A stretch of 64,000 bases of DNA from Siphonodentalium dalli (GCA_032622095.1 CP136061.1:230516944-230580943), one strand, 5' to 3'. Positions 32,745-45,435 are shown, counted from the stretch's first letter. Notes: a model not told the origin generated them from the sequence alone. Program-made: numbers and translations.

Positions 32745-33795
32745 AAATGTGCGTCTTTATATTTATTACATACCCCAATCACAAATTAAATTGTTAATTA
32801 TAAGAAGTTTTTTAGATGAAATTCATTGTTTTGCAACAATTTTGGCAACTTTGATCAGAATGTTATAGAAAACCACTAAGTATTTCCGAACAAATAAGGT
32901 ATCAACTTGTTTCAAAACCAAACTAGCATATATGCTCGTAATAGTCAAACTGCTATGTTTTCTGTCAGTTTCTCGTATATTATGTTTTGTGAGTTTGCAC
33001 ATTTTGAATGCGTGTTACTCACCAACCTCGAAACCACGTGATTCCCCACCGTGATATAGCAATAATCAAATCTCAGAAAACACGAAATGAGATTTTCTGT
33101 GTTATATAGGTATTGTCGACTACACAACCACATATTCAGATACCAAATATAATTTATATCCAACCTCCATTCGCCAAATTTCTTTTTGAATATCTTGCTC
33201 ATCAAAAAACAAATATATCACGTCACTTTATTTTTTCATCGCTGTGTAATTCTGCGGCACGCGTGGGTTTCAACAACAGCAGCATGTGTTTGCTCGGTCG
33301 AGTACAATACAAATAAAGTCTATATTCCTCCCAATCAAAGTTAAGTGTGCACGTTCTTATTTGTTTTTCTTCTCATTCTCGAACACCTGTTGGCGGATTG
33401 TATTATGTGGCGCAAATTTCTAAATCTAAATCTTTTATTCACTCATTTAAAACACATATACGTGACATAAGAGGTCAAATATTAATAATCTTGAATCAAG
33501 GAACTGGTGTTGGTTACACATGCATGAATTATCCAGTAAATGATTATGAATTGGATGGGGTGGATGGATCCGCGGTGAACCAAGCAGTGAATTCAGGGCT
33601 CGTGTACATATTCCTAATTTTTGAAGTTGCACAGCATTTTTTTGTATTAATGATTTGCCATAGATTGTATAAATTTGGTGATTGAATAGGGGGTAAAGGT
33701 CAGAAACGTCGCCTCAGTTATTCCGTTTCCCACAATTAAACATATAATGATATTCGTCCCCACTTGCCACTATATTGCATGCAGTACAGTAATAT
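32745..33795. other. AT-rich DNA, nothing recognised
   Basis: A 112-codon open frame at 33347-33685 has no recognisable similarity and ordinary AT-rich composition; I treat it as chance. Confidence 0.4.
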
Positions 33796-33799
33796 CGGG

Positions 33800-34180
33800 A
33801 CCACAGTATGTTGTTTTTCCCGATTAACCTGTTTAAATCGGGAGGCGGTGGTTTCGACACCGAAAGCGAACAATATATATTGCATCTTTCTGGATACATG
33901 ATTTAAATAAGTTTGGATGTTGAACTTGTGCTTGATATTCCGATAAAGTGAATATTTCTTCATAGTGTTTATATTTTGTCGCCAATCAATTACATATTGC
34001 TCAGTCAGTGCTTTTTAACAGATTATTTGACCCACGTGTGGTCAATTTATAAAGTGCTTTCTATAATCCCTATATAGTATAAATAAGTGTTATATAAAAT
34101 ATTTTCAACATGATTCAGCCATGGGCGCATATACTGGTTGGCATATGCATATATTTACATTTGTGCTGTTGATAATTGAA
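33800..34180 (+). mobile_element. LINE 3' fragment, same family as 50-53.5 kb
   Basis: Matches the end of the reading frame and 3' UTR of the LINE at 50.16-53.54 kb, in the opposite orientation. Shared blocks: ACCGAAAGCGAACAATATAT, CGCCAATCAATTACATATTG and GGGCGCATATACTGGTTGGC. Both copies stop just after GTTGATAATT, which marks the 3' end of the family. Typical 5'-truncated LINE insertion. Confidence 0.85.
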
Positions 34181-34183
34181 TAT

Positions 34184-34333
34184 CAGGGCCGGGAACCTAC
34201 GTCATAATTTACTCGAAAATCGTTGCAAAATTCCTCGGGTCGAATCACAGGTATATCCATAAATCGCGGTTAGTTTACTCATTTAGCATAGTAAATACGC
34301 TATATTATGGCCGAAATGGGTTAATTTTTCAGG
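34184..34333 (-). repeat. Repeat shared with the 41.5-kb array
   Basis: Reverse complement of about 41620-41765, from GAAAAATTAACCCATTTCGG through TAGCGTATTTACTATGCTAA to TGACGTAGGTTCCCGGCCCT. One unit here, three at 41.5 kb. It begins immediately after the LINE 3' end. Confidence 0.85.
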
Positions 34334-34463
34334 ACAACCACGTCTTCGTGTATTTTATGTATTCTACTACCGCACCACATCAATATCTGAAATGTCCTTT
34401 TCAACCTGACCACCGCATATATATATATACACACCACAACTGAGTGTTTGCACGACCACCACT

Positions 34464-34907
34464 GAAGAGAGATGACTCTATTACACCATCATCTGAAATA
34501 TCTATCAACTTACGCCCCGAAGGGAGGAATTTTGACAGGAAATTTTGCCATTAACACGTGGATCATTGCCCACTGTAGGGTTCTTTATCGTGCACACATG
34601 GTTATACACGAGACAGCCATTTACGTCCCCACCCGATGGGACCTCGTGATCAAACCAGTGTCGTCATCCCTATGCATGACACCTGGCAGGAGAGGATTAC
34701 GCCTAACGACACCCCAGCGAGGCATTCACGGTACTTTATATAGGCACGCTCGGTGCTCCCGACTTTTGTTTTGTCTTGGGTCGAGATGAATCGATCCTGG
34801 GGTCCAATTGAAACCTCTTTTGAAAAAGAAAAAAAAGTATTTGAAGAAAAACAATTCGAAACCTCAGGCCAGCAGTCGATCACGCTAACCACTCGGCCAT
34901 CCACACA
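34464..34907 (-). mobile_element. tRNA-derived SINE, copy 2
   Basis: Same family and orientation as 24100-24500, with box A TGGCCGAGTGGTTAGCG and box B-like GGTTTCGAATTG. A ~50-bp A-rich insertion (about 34815-34860) in the head is flanked by GAAACCTC on both sides. Confidence 0.85.
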
Positions 34908-34909
34908 AG

Positions 34910-35704
34910 CTGAGAAATTTGGAATCAGTAATGGTAATGAAAGGGCACATCTTACTCCAAGGCAATCAAGACCATTCTCACCAACCACAACAATCTCTGA
35001 ATTATAAACAGCTCATTCTATTCAACTGTATTTACAAATGAGCTGGTGATAACAAGCTCAAACCAACTTTATAAAAACCGGAGAATTTCTTGATATTCCT
35101 TAGTGGCGGTGTTGGGAAAACACATACAATTCAGTCGCCTATAGCCACAGTTTTCCGATAAGGTGAATCAGATATTGATAATCCATTTGTAATAATGAAA
35201 GCATCAACAGGAAAAGCGACCATAAATAGCAATGGCTCAACAGTGCATAGTGCATTTTGGCTGGGGATAAAGGAGAAGCGTGATAAATATGTTAAGCTTG
35301 TTAATACAAAATTAGTTGTCATTACACCGCCTTGCTGCATCTTGATTTAACCATCAGAAACATATTTGAATGGCAATCAGCCTTACTGATGTATTTCCGT
35401 TCTTGCTTTTGGAGATCTCTTGCAACTAAATCATGTTAGAGACTTTGCTGTTCTCACATGACTCCAAACTCACCCGCAGTAGGTGAATCACTCGGGAGCC
35501 AACTATTTAAATTACATGAACTGAACAGCGTAGTGATCCAGAGTTTGCTGCTCTCGTGCCCAGCGCTAGTGTCGGCTCAGTAACCGAATATGAAAACGCT
35601 ATGTGTGAATTAGAGCAGGCTGCATAACTGGTTATTTCCCTCATGGTGCAATCAATTTATTCTTCTCCAATAAACAAGTGGATGCATACATCCGAACAGC
35701 TGCT
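34910..35704. other. Intergenic DNA, nothing recognised
   Basis: No exon or element end seen. Confidence 0.45.
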
Positions 35705-36007
35705 AAAAAAAATATATATATATATCAAACTGGAGTTTAGTTTAAACATATTTATTAAGCTAAACTCAGCTTAAGGGGTCGGAGCACAAGTTACAAAACT
35801 TACGGTTGCTCTTCTCCCTACAAATTTTACAAATAATAGATATACATACAAAAGACGACATTTACAACACGATACAAAAATAATCAAAGCAAGTAAATTT
35901 GGAGAAAACCCGTCACCCGTGATCCACTGGCGACAGGAAGGGACTCTCTACCACATATCCATCTGAACTGTAAGAGCACTGTTTGAGTTTTTAATGTACA
36001 TGTACGA

Positions 36008-36934
36008 CTAAGGACATTCTTCGAATCTCTTGGTAGCATTGATGTATGACTGTACTATCTTGAATAATTCAGTGTTAGTTTCATAAGAGACGCTTGGGTC
36101 ACCGAAAAGTACTTTTTCTGTTGTTAAGACTCTTATACCAAGGCGATTAAAACGATCAAGCATGATTTGTCTCTCTAATGGGTACAGAGGACACATGAAA
36201 ATGAAATGGAATGCGGTTTCTTCATGGTATCCACAAGTACACATAGGGGGTGTGTGAATATAATTATGAAATTTATCAAAATTTAGGTTACTACAATTAT
36301 TTCGCAGTCTACAATGAATTATATTGGATTTTCGATCTCCCACATTAAACCATTCCGGTGGTTTAATAACTAAGATTTTCTCGCAAACCTTTGACACGAG
36401 CTGATTAGTTGTTTCAAGTTTCCTCGTTTCGTCTGGAAGGGAATTCCACTGTTTTACCATAGCGGGGGGAAATGAATCCTGATAATAGTTAGTGTTCCCT
36501 CCCAAAGACTTAAATTTCTCAGGATATCTGAGCTTATGAGATTTATTATCCCCTACACTTTGAGGTAAAATATTAGTCAAGTACGAAGGGGCTTTGTGAC
36601 TTAGAATTTTAGTGAAAAGCACCAACTTATGTGTGTCTCTTCTCTCTGCAAGTGATATCCAACCCATTTCTATCAGAAGTCGTTTATTTGAAGCAGAACG
36701 TGTTAACCCACTGATTATTCTAGCAGCTTCAAACTGAAGTTTATCAAGAGTTTCGAGGAGGTTGTTTGGTGCACAATCCCAAATAATATCACCGTAATCG
36801 AAGAGGGGTAGTATATATGCATTGTATATTAGCAACAATGTTTTCCTTGACAGTCTAAATTTAAGCTTTCTTAATGCTGATAAGCGTGCAGCAACTCTTT
36901 GTGCGATATCGTTTATTTGAAGATCCCAGCCCAA
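36008..36934 (-). pseudogene. LINE A reverse transcriptase, C-terminal part
   Basis: A 308-codon open stretch. It contains the thumb/connection region typical of APE-type LINEs (LFDYGDIIWDCAPNNLLETL, then a RIISGLTR-type motif) and ends with a CTCGYHEETAFHFIFMCPLY motif, the Cys/His-rich tail of many such elements. The catalytic palm lies upstream in other frames (37060-37522), so this stretch cannot make an active enzyme. I see no host use of the open frame; its length probably reflects a fairly recent loss of function. Confidence 0.9.
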
Positions 36935-37059
36935 ATTCGATTGGATTTGTAGCCCCAGATGTTTTGGTGATTCAGATATTGGGAGGAATGTGGTATCAAA
37001 TTCGATATTTTTTTTCTAAATCTTGTCTAATTGCTTTGAAAACTGTAAAACGTTTGTTT

Positions 37060-38094
37060 TTAAAGGATTGAAAGCCATGTTCTGGACCAGTTATGTATTA
37101 TACTGAGATCTTTATTTACCGTATACAATAATTTTTCAGGCTCTTTGTGATTAACAGTTAAGCAAGTGTCATCAGCATGTAATCGCGCCAGAGAGTGTAA
37201 GTTATCTGCCAAATCATTGATGTGTACAAGGAATAAGAAAGGTCCCAGAGGACACGTTGTCTGCGATTGCTTATATAATCGAATAACCAGGTCAAACATT
37301 CACCCACAACTCCATAAGATTCTACTTCGCCAAAAGACCTCTGTGCCAACCCCTTTCAAACGCTTTAGAAATGTCACAGAACACGACACAAGTGTGTAAT
37401 CGGTTATCACGTGACAAGCACAAAAAAGGATACAGTTCGACAAGTTGAAATGTAGTACAATGCGAAGGTAAAAAGCCAGATTGATATGAGTATATTAATT
37501 CGTTTTCTTTAAAATGGCTCAATAGGTTTTTCTATATTACTAATATAGTAGTTTTTCAAATATTTTCCCGAGGCAGCATAGGAGAGATATTGGTCTGTAA
37601 TTATTCGTGTCCGCTGGGTCACCCTTTTTGAATATTGGAACTACGTTGGCAAGTTTCCATGAGCTTGGGAAACGACAAGTCGCGATCGGTTTATTAAATA
37701 TTATCATCAATGGCGAGGTTATTTCACGCGCAGTTTCTTTTAGCATTCTCTGGCTGATACCATCGTGTCCATGTGCTCTATTTATGTTTAGGGAACAAAT
37801 TTCTAGTAGAATATCTTCAGGTTTGAATTTAATCGTATTAAACTGCTTCGAGCAGTTCGGTACTAATATTGGTACACTTTTATTTTGTTCGTTGATTTGA
37901 CCATTCCGTATGAAAGCATAATTCAACAAGTTAGCTTTTACCGTATCATCTGTTGCTACCGGGCGATTTGTGGTGCCGTCTGACACATCTGATGTATACA
38001 ACGGGGGAATCGCGGTCGTTTTGTTTTTACCCAACTGGAGGTTTGCCATCAGAACTTGAGCTCTGCGACCTTGCAAAAGGTACGGCATTCTCAA
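37060..38094 (-). pseudogene. LINE A reverse transcriptase, N-terminal and palm, frameshifted
   Basis: 37540-38094 is open and holds the fingers (AIPPLYTSDV, RAHGHDGISQRMLK, FKKGDPADTNNYRPISLL). 37322-37522 carries CVVFCDISKAFERGWH (motif A). 37158-37349 and 37060-37299 carry the next blocks, the latter with HADDT at the catalytic site, where FADD or YADD is usual. Consecutive pieces lie in different frames. The catalytic Asp pair is still present, but the protein is broken. Confidence 0.9.
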
Positions 38095-38299
38095 ACATAG
38101 ACTTCAGTCTGGAGAATCCCTTAGAAAATGAAAGTGTCAATGACGTGCACTGTTGTGGTTAGTGAGAAGTATTTTTTTTTTGCTCAGCAATGAATAGAAT
38201 GACAAAGAAGGAAATTAAACGAGAGGTCACCCGAAGATCCATGTGAAGTATGGTGGTGGTCGGGTGAGAGATGTGGTCTGTAGGCTGCGTCAAAGGATT

Positions 38300-39180
38300 T
38301 AGTCACACAAAAAGTAAATTTCAAGATGGCCTCTGGTGGCCACATTTTTCAATGAATTGCGGTCAAAATAGGAGGCTCCAATCTAGAGATCACCCCGAAG
38401 ATTTATTTGAAGATTGGTGATAATCAGATGAGGGATGTGGTATGTAAGGTGTGGCAAATGATTAGTCGTGCACAGAGTAAAATCCAAGATGGCTGCCGGC
38501 GGCCATGTTTTTCATAGAAAAATGTTCGAATTTGATAGCTCCCATCTAGAGGTGATTCTAAACATGCCTGAAAATTTTAAAATCAATTCTGCAATAATGC
38601 GAGGTGTGCCGATGGATTCAAATTGGAAATACAAGATGGCTGCTGGCGGCCACGGTTATCAATAAATATCGGTCGAAATAGGAGGCTCCCATCTAGAGGT
38701 CACCCCGAAGATTGATATGAAGTTCGGTGACGATCGGTAGAGAGAAATGGCCTGTAGGGTGTGCAGAAGGATTTTGGCATACGAAGAGTAAATTACAAGA
38801 TGACCGGCCATGTTTTTCAACAAATTTCGGTCACAATAGGAGGGTACCATCTAGAGGTCACACCGAAGATGATCGGACAAGGGTTGTGATCTTCAGTGTG
38901 TGCCAAATTATTTAGTAATGCAAAGATTAAAATCCAAGATGGCTGCGGGCGGCCACGTTTTTCGTCGAAATTTTTTCAAATTCGATAGCTCCCATCTACA
39001 CCTGACCACAATTGTGCCTGCATAATTTAAAAATGACCGGCCATAAATACGAGCTGTAGGGTGTCCCGATGTATTCAAATTTGAAATCCAAGATGGCTGA
39101 TGGCGGCCATGTTTTTCATCGAAATTCGGAAAAATTCGATAGCCCCATCTATAGGTCACCCTGAAGCTACATTACTGTTC
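38300..39180. repeat. Tandem array with AAGATGGC(T)G motifs
   Basis: CAAGATGGCTGC(C)GGCGGCCA-type cores at 38321, 38487, 38632, 38798, 38934 and 39091 (spacing 136-166 bp). They alternate with CTCCCATCTAGAGGTCACCC and AAATTTCGGTCACAATAGGA blocks. Units are diverged. Confidence 0.85.
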
Positions 39181-39199
39181 GATACCATATTATAATCAA

Positions 39200-40370
39200 A
39201 TCGTATATTAATAGCGGGTATTGGTAAGCAGGTATCGGCTTTCAAAAGAGGAAGTCGTTATGAATGTTTTTCAGCTTAGCAAAAATTATAATGAGCGCCT
39301 CCTATATGCTTTCGAATTATCTATGCATGTATGCAAAAATACAGACAGTAACACCCACCAACCGTACACCCCAGTGGACCGAACGAGAAGGGGCATGCAC
39401 TCTCGAGCAGAACAGACCTATATGTATCAAAGTTCTAATCCCCTTGGCGGGACTGAGAGTGAATATATCAACCCATTGAACCCATTGAATTCGCTGCGTA
39501 CCTGCGGAACCGACCGCAAGTTATGGTTAGCAGTGCCATTTCCGGTCGAGCTGTCCACTTGAGGATTGGAACTTTTTGTACATACACGTTTATTCTGCAC
39601 GATAATGCATGCCCCATCTTGTTCAGTCCCCTGGTGGTAACCCTTCCGTGGTCAGACAACTAGGAGAGGCGCATTCGGTGCATTTTTGTATATTGCGTAC
39701 CTGACGGAACCGGCCGCAAATTAGGGGTTAACATTGCGTTTCCACTAGAGCTATCGATTTGGGAATTGGAACTTTAGTGCATACATGTCTATTCTACAAG
39801 AACCATCTCGTTCGGGCTCCAGTAGGCGGTACGGTCGGCGGGTGTTACTCTCTGTGCTTTTAGCGTACGCGCAGCATAGTATATGATAACTATATGTGAG
39901 ACTATATAGCGAATTTGACCGTAGTGTATGGGTTAATCAATTTACTTCCGCCTTAGCTAGCAACTTTTTCGATAGCCGATGGATGCAGATGGGTATTCGA
40001 TGCATCGTATAATATCCCTTTCCGTTGTCAGAGAGCTAGGAGAGGCGCGGACGGTGCCATTTTTGATTTGCATACATGTGGAATCGGATGCAAGGGGTTA
40101 ACAGTGTCGTTTCCGATAGAGCTATCGACTTGGAAGTTGGGACGTTGGTTCATACATGGATATTATGCACGATAGTGCATGAGCCATTTCGTTTGGATCC
40201 ATGTGGGTGGTACGGTCGGTCTGTTTGCGCAATTGTCCGTCGGAGTACCTCGAGTCACAATACCAAATTTAATTGAAATCGGTCAATAGTGGTCTGCGAG
40301 AAAAACCACCAACAGACAGACAGATAGATAGACAGATAGTTCCTACTCTTTATATATAACAAAACAGGTT
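39200..40370. repeat. Diverged ~185-bp tandem units and end segment
   Basis: GATTGGAACTTT-type and CTAGGAGAGGCGC motifs recur (for example 39660 and about 40029) at multiples of about 185 bp. It ends with a CAGACAGATAGATAGACAG simple run at 40316-40340. A CTTTCAAAAGAGGAAGT block at 39239 recurs at 49560. Confidence 0.65.
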
Positions 40371-40374
40371 AAAG

Positions 40375-41450
40375 GGATTTACACAAGTTTGTGTCTTGGA
40401 TTTCACTAATTTTTCCATGTTCAAATTTAAAACATTTATCTCGGTTATCGCGCTGTTTTGTCTTTAACTCTGATCTCAGTTCGTACACTATTTCCATTTC
40501 ATTTCTCGTTAGTTCTTTGTTAAAATGTATCTTTTTATTTCCGTTAACCTCCAGATGTTTCCTGTTGTACTCAAATTACACAATGGTTTCTATTATCATG
40601 CTGTCTCTGGTTGATTGTGCAGACTAATGAGACGATTATATGCAGAATTGAATGTTGGTGCCACATGTCACCATAAACAGTTAGCGAATCTGGAGTAATA
40701 TATTAGTGATGGTTTAAGACGAGATGCATGATGCGTGTGTATTATAAACGTGCATGTGTGCACCCACGGCATATACCTATATGCGGGTCCTGTCCACGTC
40801 CAGGGAGTTGTGCACTTATACTGAATGTTTGGGTAAGTAACTATAGTTCAATCTGTCATATGCATATGAATTGGAAAAAAACGTTCATGGCATTAATCTG
40901 AAACACTTAATATCGACCGAAATAAGTGCCATTCGACCGATCAATAGATGACAAACGCTAATCTAGAGGGATGCCATAAGAAGATATGAAGTTATTTTAC
41001 TTATAGTGTACATCTTTCGCACGATGAACTGCTACGAACTTTTGACTGTAGCTAACATATGTAGTCCTTGGTGAGAAATTAGTGCGTTCAAACATATTGC
41101 CACTCGCATTACATTGATACGGTTATGTTTGCCGTGATTACCATGTACTTAATTATATTGTCATTCCATAGTCAGCACATGGTAGGCTCGATGATTGCAT
41201 GTAAAGTTCACATACCCATGCTTGACCCATGCTACGGGTATGGCAAACTACATCTGACAGAAAGAATATAAAACCTAGTGACGTAGTACCCAATTCGTAA
41301 TTCTTATCAGTAGTATTCATTGTGCGAATGATGTCCAGTGGTAAGGCAATCCTGGAGTTTCGTCACGATCGGTTCCAGGTTTGCTACTGTGTCCTTTATA
41401 GCTATTTGGTGTGAACATTCGACGTACAACGATTATGTATCGTGTCTCTC
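40375..41450. other. Intergenic DNA
   Basis: No gene seen. A weak tRNA-like pair (TCCAGTGGTAAGGC, then GGTTCCAGG) at 41330-41385 may be a decayed SINE head. Confidence 0.4.
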
Positions 41451-41455
41451 TCAAA

Positions 41456-41765
41456 TAATATAGCGTATTTACTATGCTAAACGAGTAAACTTGCCGCGAT
41501 ATATGGATATACCTATGATCGGCCGGAAAAATCAACCAATTTTAGCCATAATATAGCGTATTTACTATGCTAAACGAGTAAACTTGCCGCGATATATGGA
41601 TATACCTATGATCGGCCGGAAAAATTAACCCATTTCGGCCATAATATAGCGTATTTACTATGCTAAACGAGTAAACTTACCGCGATATATGGATATACCT
41701 ACGATTCGATCAGAGGAATTTTGCAACCATTTTCGAGTAAATTATGACGTAGGTTCCCGGCCCTG
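41456..41765 (+). repeat. Tandem array, 92-93 bp x 3
   Basis: Units starting ATAATATAGCGTATTTACTA at 41456, 41548 and 41641 are nearly identical, with a shared 3' segment to GTTCCCGGCCCTG. The same unit, single and inverted, lies at 34184-34333. Confidence 0.92.
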
Positions 41766-41769
41766 AAAA

Positions 41770-44145
41770 CCAACTATATTTTGAACAGTTTATATTTTGG
41801 CATATGTATACACGTACATCCAAATTATAAATGAATCGATCCCTATTTTTAAAAAAACGAGTAATCTGTAAAACCAGCTACCTTATACCTATCGCATTAA
41901 TACTCAGTTGTCCGTGTCATGTAAGCATAAGAGGTAGATATCATTTTATTCATTTGTAACTTTGTAAGACAGCTTCTCTAACTGGGACTCACTTATAATA
42001 ATAACACTATAAATATTTTAGCAAATGCAGGCCTTAGTTTACACGGTATGGTTTTGCGGACATTTCGTCATTGAAACTCACATGGTGCCATAGTATGAAC
42101 GGAAAAGTGCATATAACACGGGGGGGGTCGGATTTTTTTTCCAGACACGTACATGTATGCTACTTTTTTGCCGATGACCACTTTTTGGACCCACCCACCC
42201 CCGACCCCAAATTGTTTTCCATTTCATAGAGTTTTTTCCAGCCATGTTTTGACATCCACCCCCTTGTGGGACGCAAAACACAAACATACAGACAAAACCA
42301 GGACCAAACCTCCTACATTGAGATTCAGTGAATCTAGTAATGAACAGCAGGACTGGTCTCTAGCAGTATATTCTTGACTTAAGTGGATTTTGTCCCTAGA
42401 AACATGTGAATAGTCTGCTTACCGATCTAGCACACATAATGGTGAGTACATTAAATTACCACAAGCTGATCATTCAGTCCATTGGCAAAATCATAGTAAA
42501 ACAATATAGCTGAGTGTCCAAAAAAGCAAAAATGAAAAGCTTTAATTTCTCACTAAATACTGAGCTTCCAAAGTTTACAATAAAATTTTGACAAAATATG
42601 ACAAACAGGATAGAGTTATTCCTCTTGTGTCATGTGAAATAAAAATATTATGTCTATACACCTGTTATGTGATTTTGTTTTACACCAGATAGGTGATTGT
42701 ATTATATCAGATAGGTTTAATTATTATATGCTACGTGCCACCAAAACTCATTAGACATTACTAAAACATGTTTATCGCACATATAGCAATACACTAGAGC
42801 ACCCTGGAGCACCAATGGGAAATCAAAGAAAGTTAATGTTACGATTGATTCCAATTGATTCAGATTGGTCATGATTGGTTAGCATTTTATAACGTTCACA
42901 GTTTATCTTGTATGAATTCAGGAATCTTGTATGAGTTCAGAAAAGGCATTATTTCTATTGTATTGGTCAAGTGTAGCATGTGAGAGTAAAGCATATAATA
43001 AAAAACAAACCTACACTTTTAGTAGAAATCTGTATTAACTCATTCATGACTACATGGGATTGTGAATTATTACCATTTTCTATCTCTTTTGTCACATATG
43101 AGATAATTGTGTTATCCACTCACAAGTCTAGGTATGTTACATGTTTTTTCGTTATACATCAGTGTATACATCAGTGTTTAATGTCCATGTTTGACCAGAT
43201 TTGGCATTACATTTATTTCTTTAAAGTTATCCTTATTTGTTGTTAATTACATATAATACTGCATGGGCGTTTCAGCTGCATTAAGAATACTTTCCCTTGT
43301 CCTAAAGAGGCACAAACCAACAACCAATGGCCCTAGCGTGTTTAGTGTTGCTGCAGTTCCATATTATTGATTTCTTAGTGTTACAAACCAGTACAAACTA
43401 GTAAAAATCCAATAAAAAATGTGAAGGAAAAAAAAAATTTGTCACGGAAAAAATTGCTTTGGGCTTATTTTGACACCCACCACCCCCCGCATACGTGTCG
43501 GAATATCCCCCCGTATAACATGCATCTTTACCAAGGCGAACAACATGAGGCAGTAATATATATGTAGTTCCACAGTGCTACTGACATTTGCATTCAAATA
43601 CCTGTATGATTAATTCTTGCGAGATAATTGCATGTTATTTACAGGCAAATTCTGGTAGCATCGATACAGGTGGTACAGATGTATTTTATAGTTTTGTTTC
43701 CGTTCATATTCTGGCACCATATCGTTTTCTACGACGAAATACCTGCAAACCATTCCGGCAAACTTGCCAGTGTAAGAACGTACTGTTAAACTCCATCAGA
43801 TTTTGCGAGAATCAATAGAGAGCGTTTCTACAGGGAATCAAGACTTTTTACGAGAATCAAAATGAGAATCATGATTCTGAATCTCGTCGGATTTTAAGGC
43901 CTGCTGAATGTTATTAATATGATGAAGATTTCCATGGTACCACCTTATGATATTAAAGGTACGGTACTAGTAAGCGTGCTGTGTCGGCGGTGGATATTGC
44001 TATTAAAATAGCCACTTCCGTTAAAACCGCCATAAACAGAAAGAATATTATATTATAGACACATTTTGTTCGTTTAGCAATCATAAATATCGCGTAAATT
44101 TCACGTTATTGGCATGTTATTACTAGTGATCTGTGTTATTTAAAC
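41770..44145. other. Intergenic DNA
   Basis: A G8 run near 42121 and a C-rich tract near 43480-43515 form a loose inverted pair (ATAACACGGGGGG / CCCCCCGTATAAC), possibly ends of a decayed ~1.4-kb element. No gene seen. Confidence 0.4.
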
Positions 44146-44149
44146 AAAC

Positions 44150-44420
44150 GATATGTTATGTAGGCAAATATTACGGAGAGTATGCGATAAGCAAAACACT
44201 CAACACCGGGAAGATACCACAAAAGTAACTTTGGTTAGAAATGGCACCAAGTTGTTTACAACATAACGGTATATAGGCTATATTATAGTGTTTGTTAATC
44301 ATCGCCTCTCAAGATTTCGGTGTTGAATGGGTCACCGCGAATCACTCTCCTAAAATCGCCAAGGTGTTGAGTGTTTTGCTTATCGCTCACTATTTACTTG
44401 CTGTACATAAACAAACGTTC
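44150..44420. repeat. Long inverted repeat
   Basis: GCGATAAGCAAAACACTCAACACC (split here in two reads of under 20: GCGATAAGCAAA and ACACTCAACACC) at 44187 is mirrored exactly at about 44363-44386. Weaker pairing extends outward on both sides. The spacer is about 150 bp. Confidence 0.75.
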
Positions 44421-44429
44421 GGCTCACAC

Positions 44430-45365
44430 AGTGTGTTTTGTGGATATTATCGCATTCATACTATCAATATACTATACTATTAGTAAATTCGTGAGCCCAT
44501 TTTCATAATTTGGTAACTGTAATTTCTAAATTATAACCTATATCGAAAGCCATGATGCCTTTAATAGTCTCCTAAGAGAAAATTTTGATAAATCACCGAG
44601 ATACAATTGGCTCTAGCCCTTTAATTAAATAGAACATGGTACCATGGTGATAGATGAAAGAACCGGTAGAATGGAACTTGGAGCTGGGGTAAATATACTC
44701 ATTCTTTAGTTGAATTGACATTTATACTGTTAATGTTTTATTCATGGATACTTGATAGAACATATTTAAGCTGTTTAAAGTAATAGTTACAATTTTAATA
44801 AACTCTTATCCCAGGAAATGTGATGATAAATTTCGATAGTCCGCAAAATGCATGAAATTCGCGATACTGTCGTTCATGATGACTCTCCCTCCAATTACTT
44901 ATCAAAACCATTCAGGACAGTGGGTGTTTTCCTCAATTAATTGAATTTCTTGTTCAGTCAAGTGGAACTTTGAACTTCCTGCTGGTGATTTCTAAATGTA
45001 TCTAGGTAGGGTCAGAGTGGCCAGTGGATATTAATTAAATATTGAGTGAAGGACCGGAAAAGTATAATATACCAGAACAATCTGGAGATGCTTCGTAAAG
45101 TCAATTGAAATGCGAGTTTGGGGTGGTGGGTACCTGGAGTTCTGCACACACACACACACACACAAATCAGCGCTGTGTCTGCAAATTTGTCCTGACCCCC
45201 CCCCCCCCTGAATATACGAGTTAAAGTGTTATAAAAAGGCCCATTCTAGCCATCATATACCACAATATGTCGGCATCAAAGTGAACCGCAAATAATATTT
45301 AAGTATTAAAGATGCCCAGTCAGACTTGATACCATAACACCACCATAGCATCCGTAAATATACCA
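44430..45365. other. Intergenic DNA with simple repeats
   Basis: A (CA)n run at 45147-45165 and a C-run near 45197. No gene seen. Confidence 0.5.
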
Positions 45366-45435
45366 GAGCCCCCCACTAATATGAGGTTTAATTAGATCGC
45401 ACACATGAGCACCACTAATATGAGGTTTAATTAGA
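45366..45435 (+). repeat. Two outlying satellite monomers
   Basis: Two copies of the 38-bp monomer (CACTAATATGAGGTTTAATT core), separated from the main array at 47909 by about 2.5 kb. Confidence 0.9.

Larger units (their letters stand above)
35705..38100 (-). mobile_element. Degraded, 5'-truncated LINE (A)
   Basis: Reads right to left: start of reverse transcriptase, core, thumb and C-terminal region, 3' UTR, an AATAAA signal near 35750 and a terminal A/TA-rich tail at about 35705-35722. The endonuclease is absent. At least four frameshifts break the frame. The sequence is of the same broad type as LINE B at 59.4 kb (both share a KAHGHD or RAHGHD motif in the palm). Confidence 0.9.

Noticed and set aside
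33347-33685. 112-codon open frame
   Set aside because: Ordinary AT-rich composition and no recognisable domain.
41330-41385. tRNA-like boxes
   Set aside because: Boxes A and B are both degenerate and no cloverleaf could be drawn.
42110-43525. 1.4-kb element with ATAACACGGGGGG/CCCCCCGTATAAC ends
   Set aside because: The match rests mostly on G/C runs and no clear target duplication was found.
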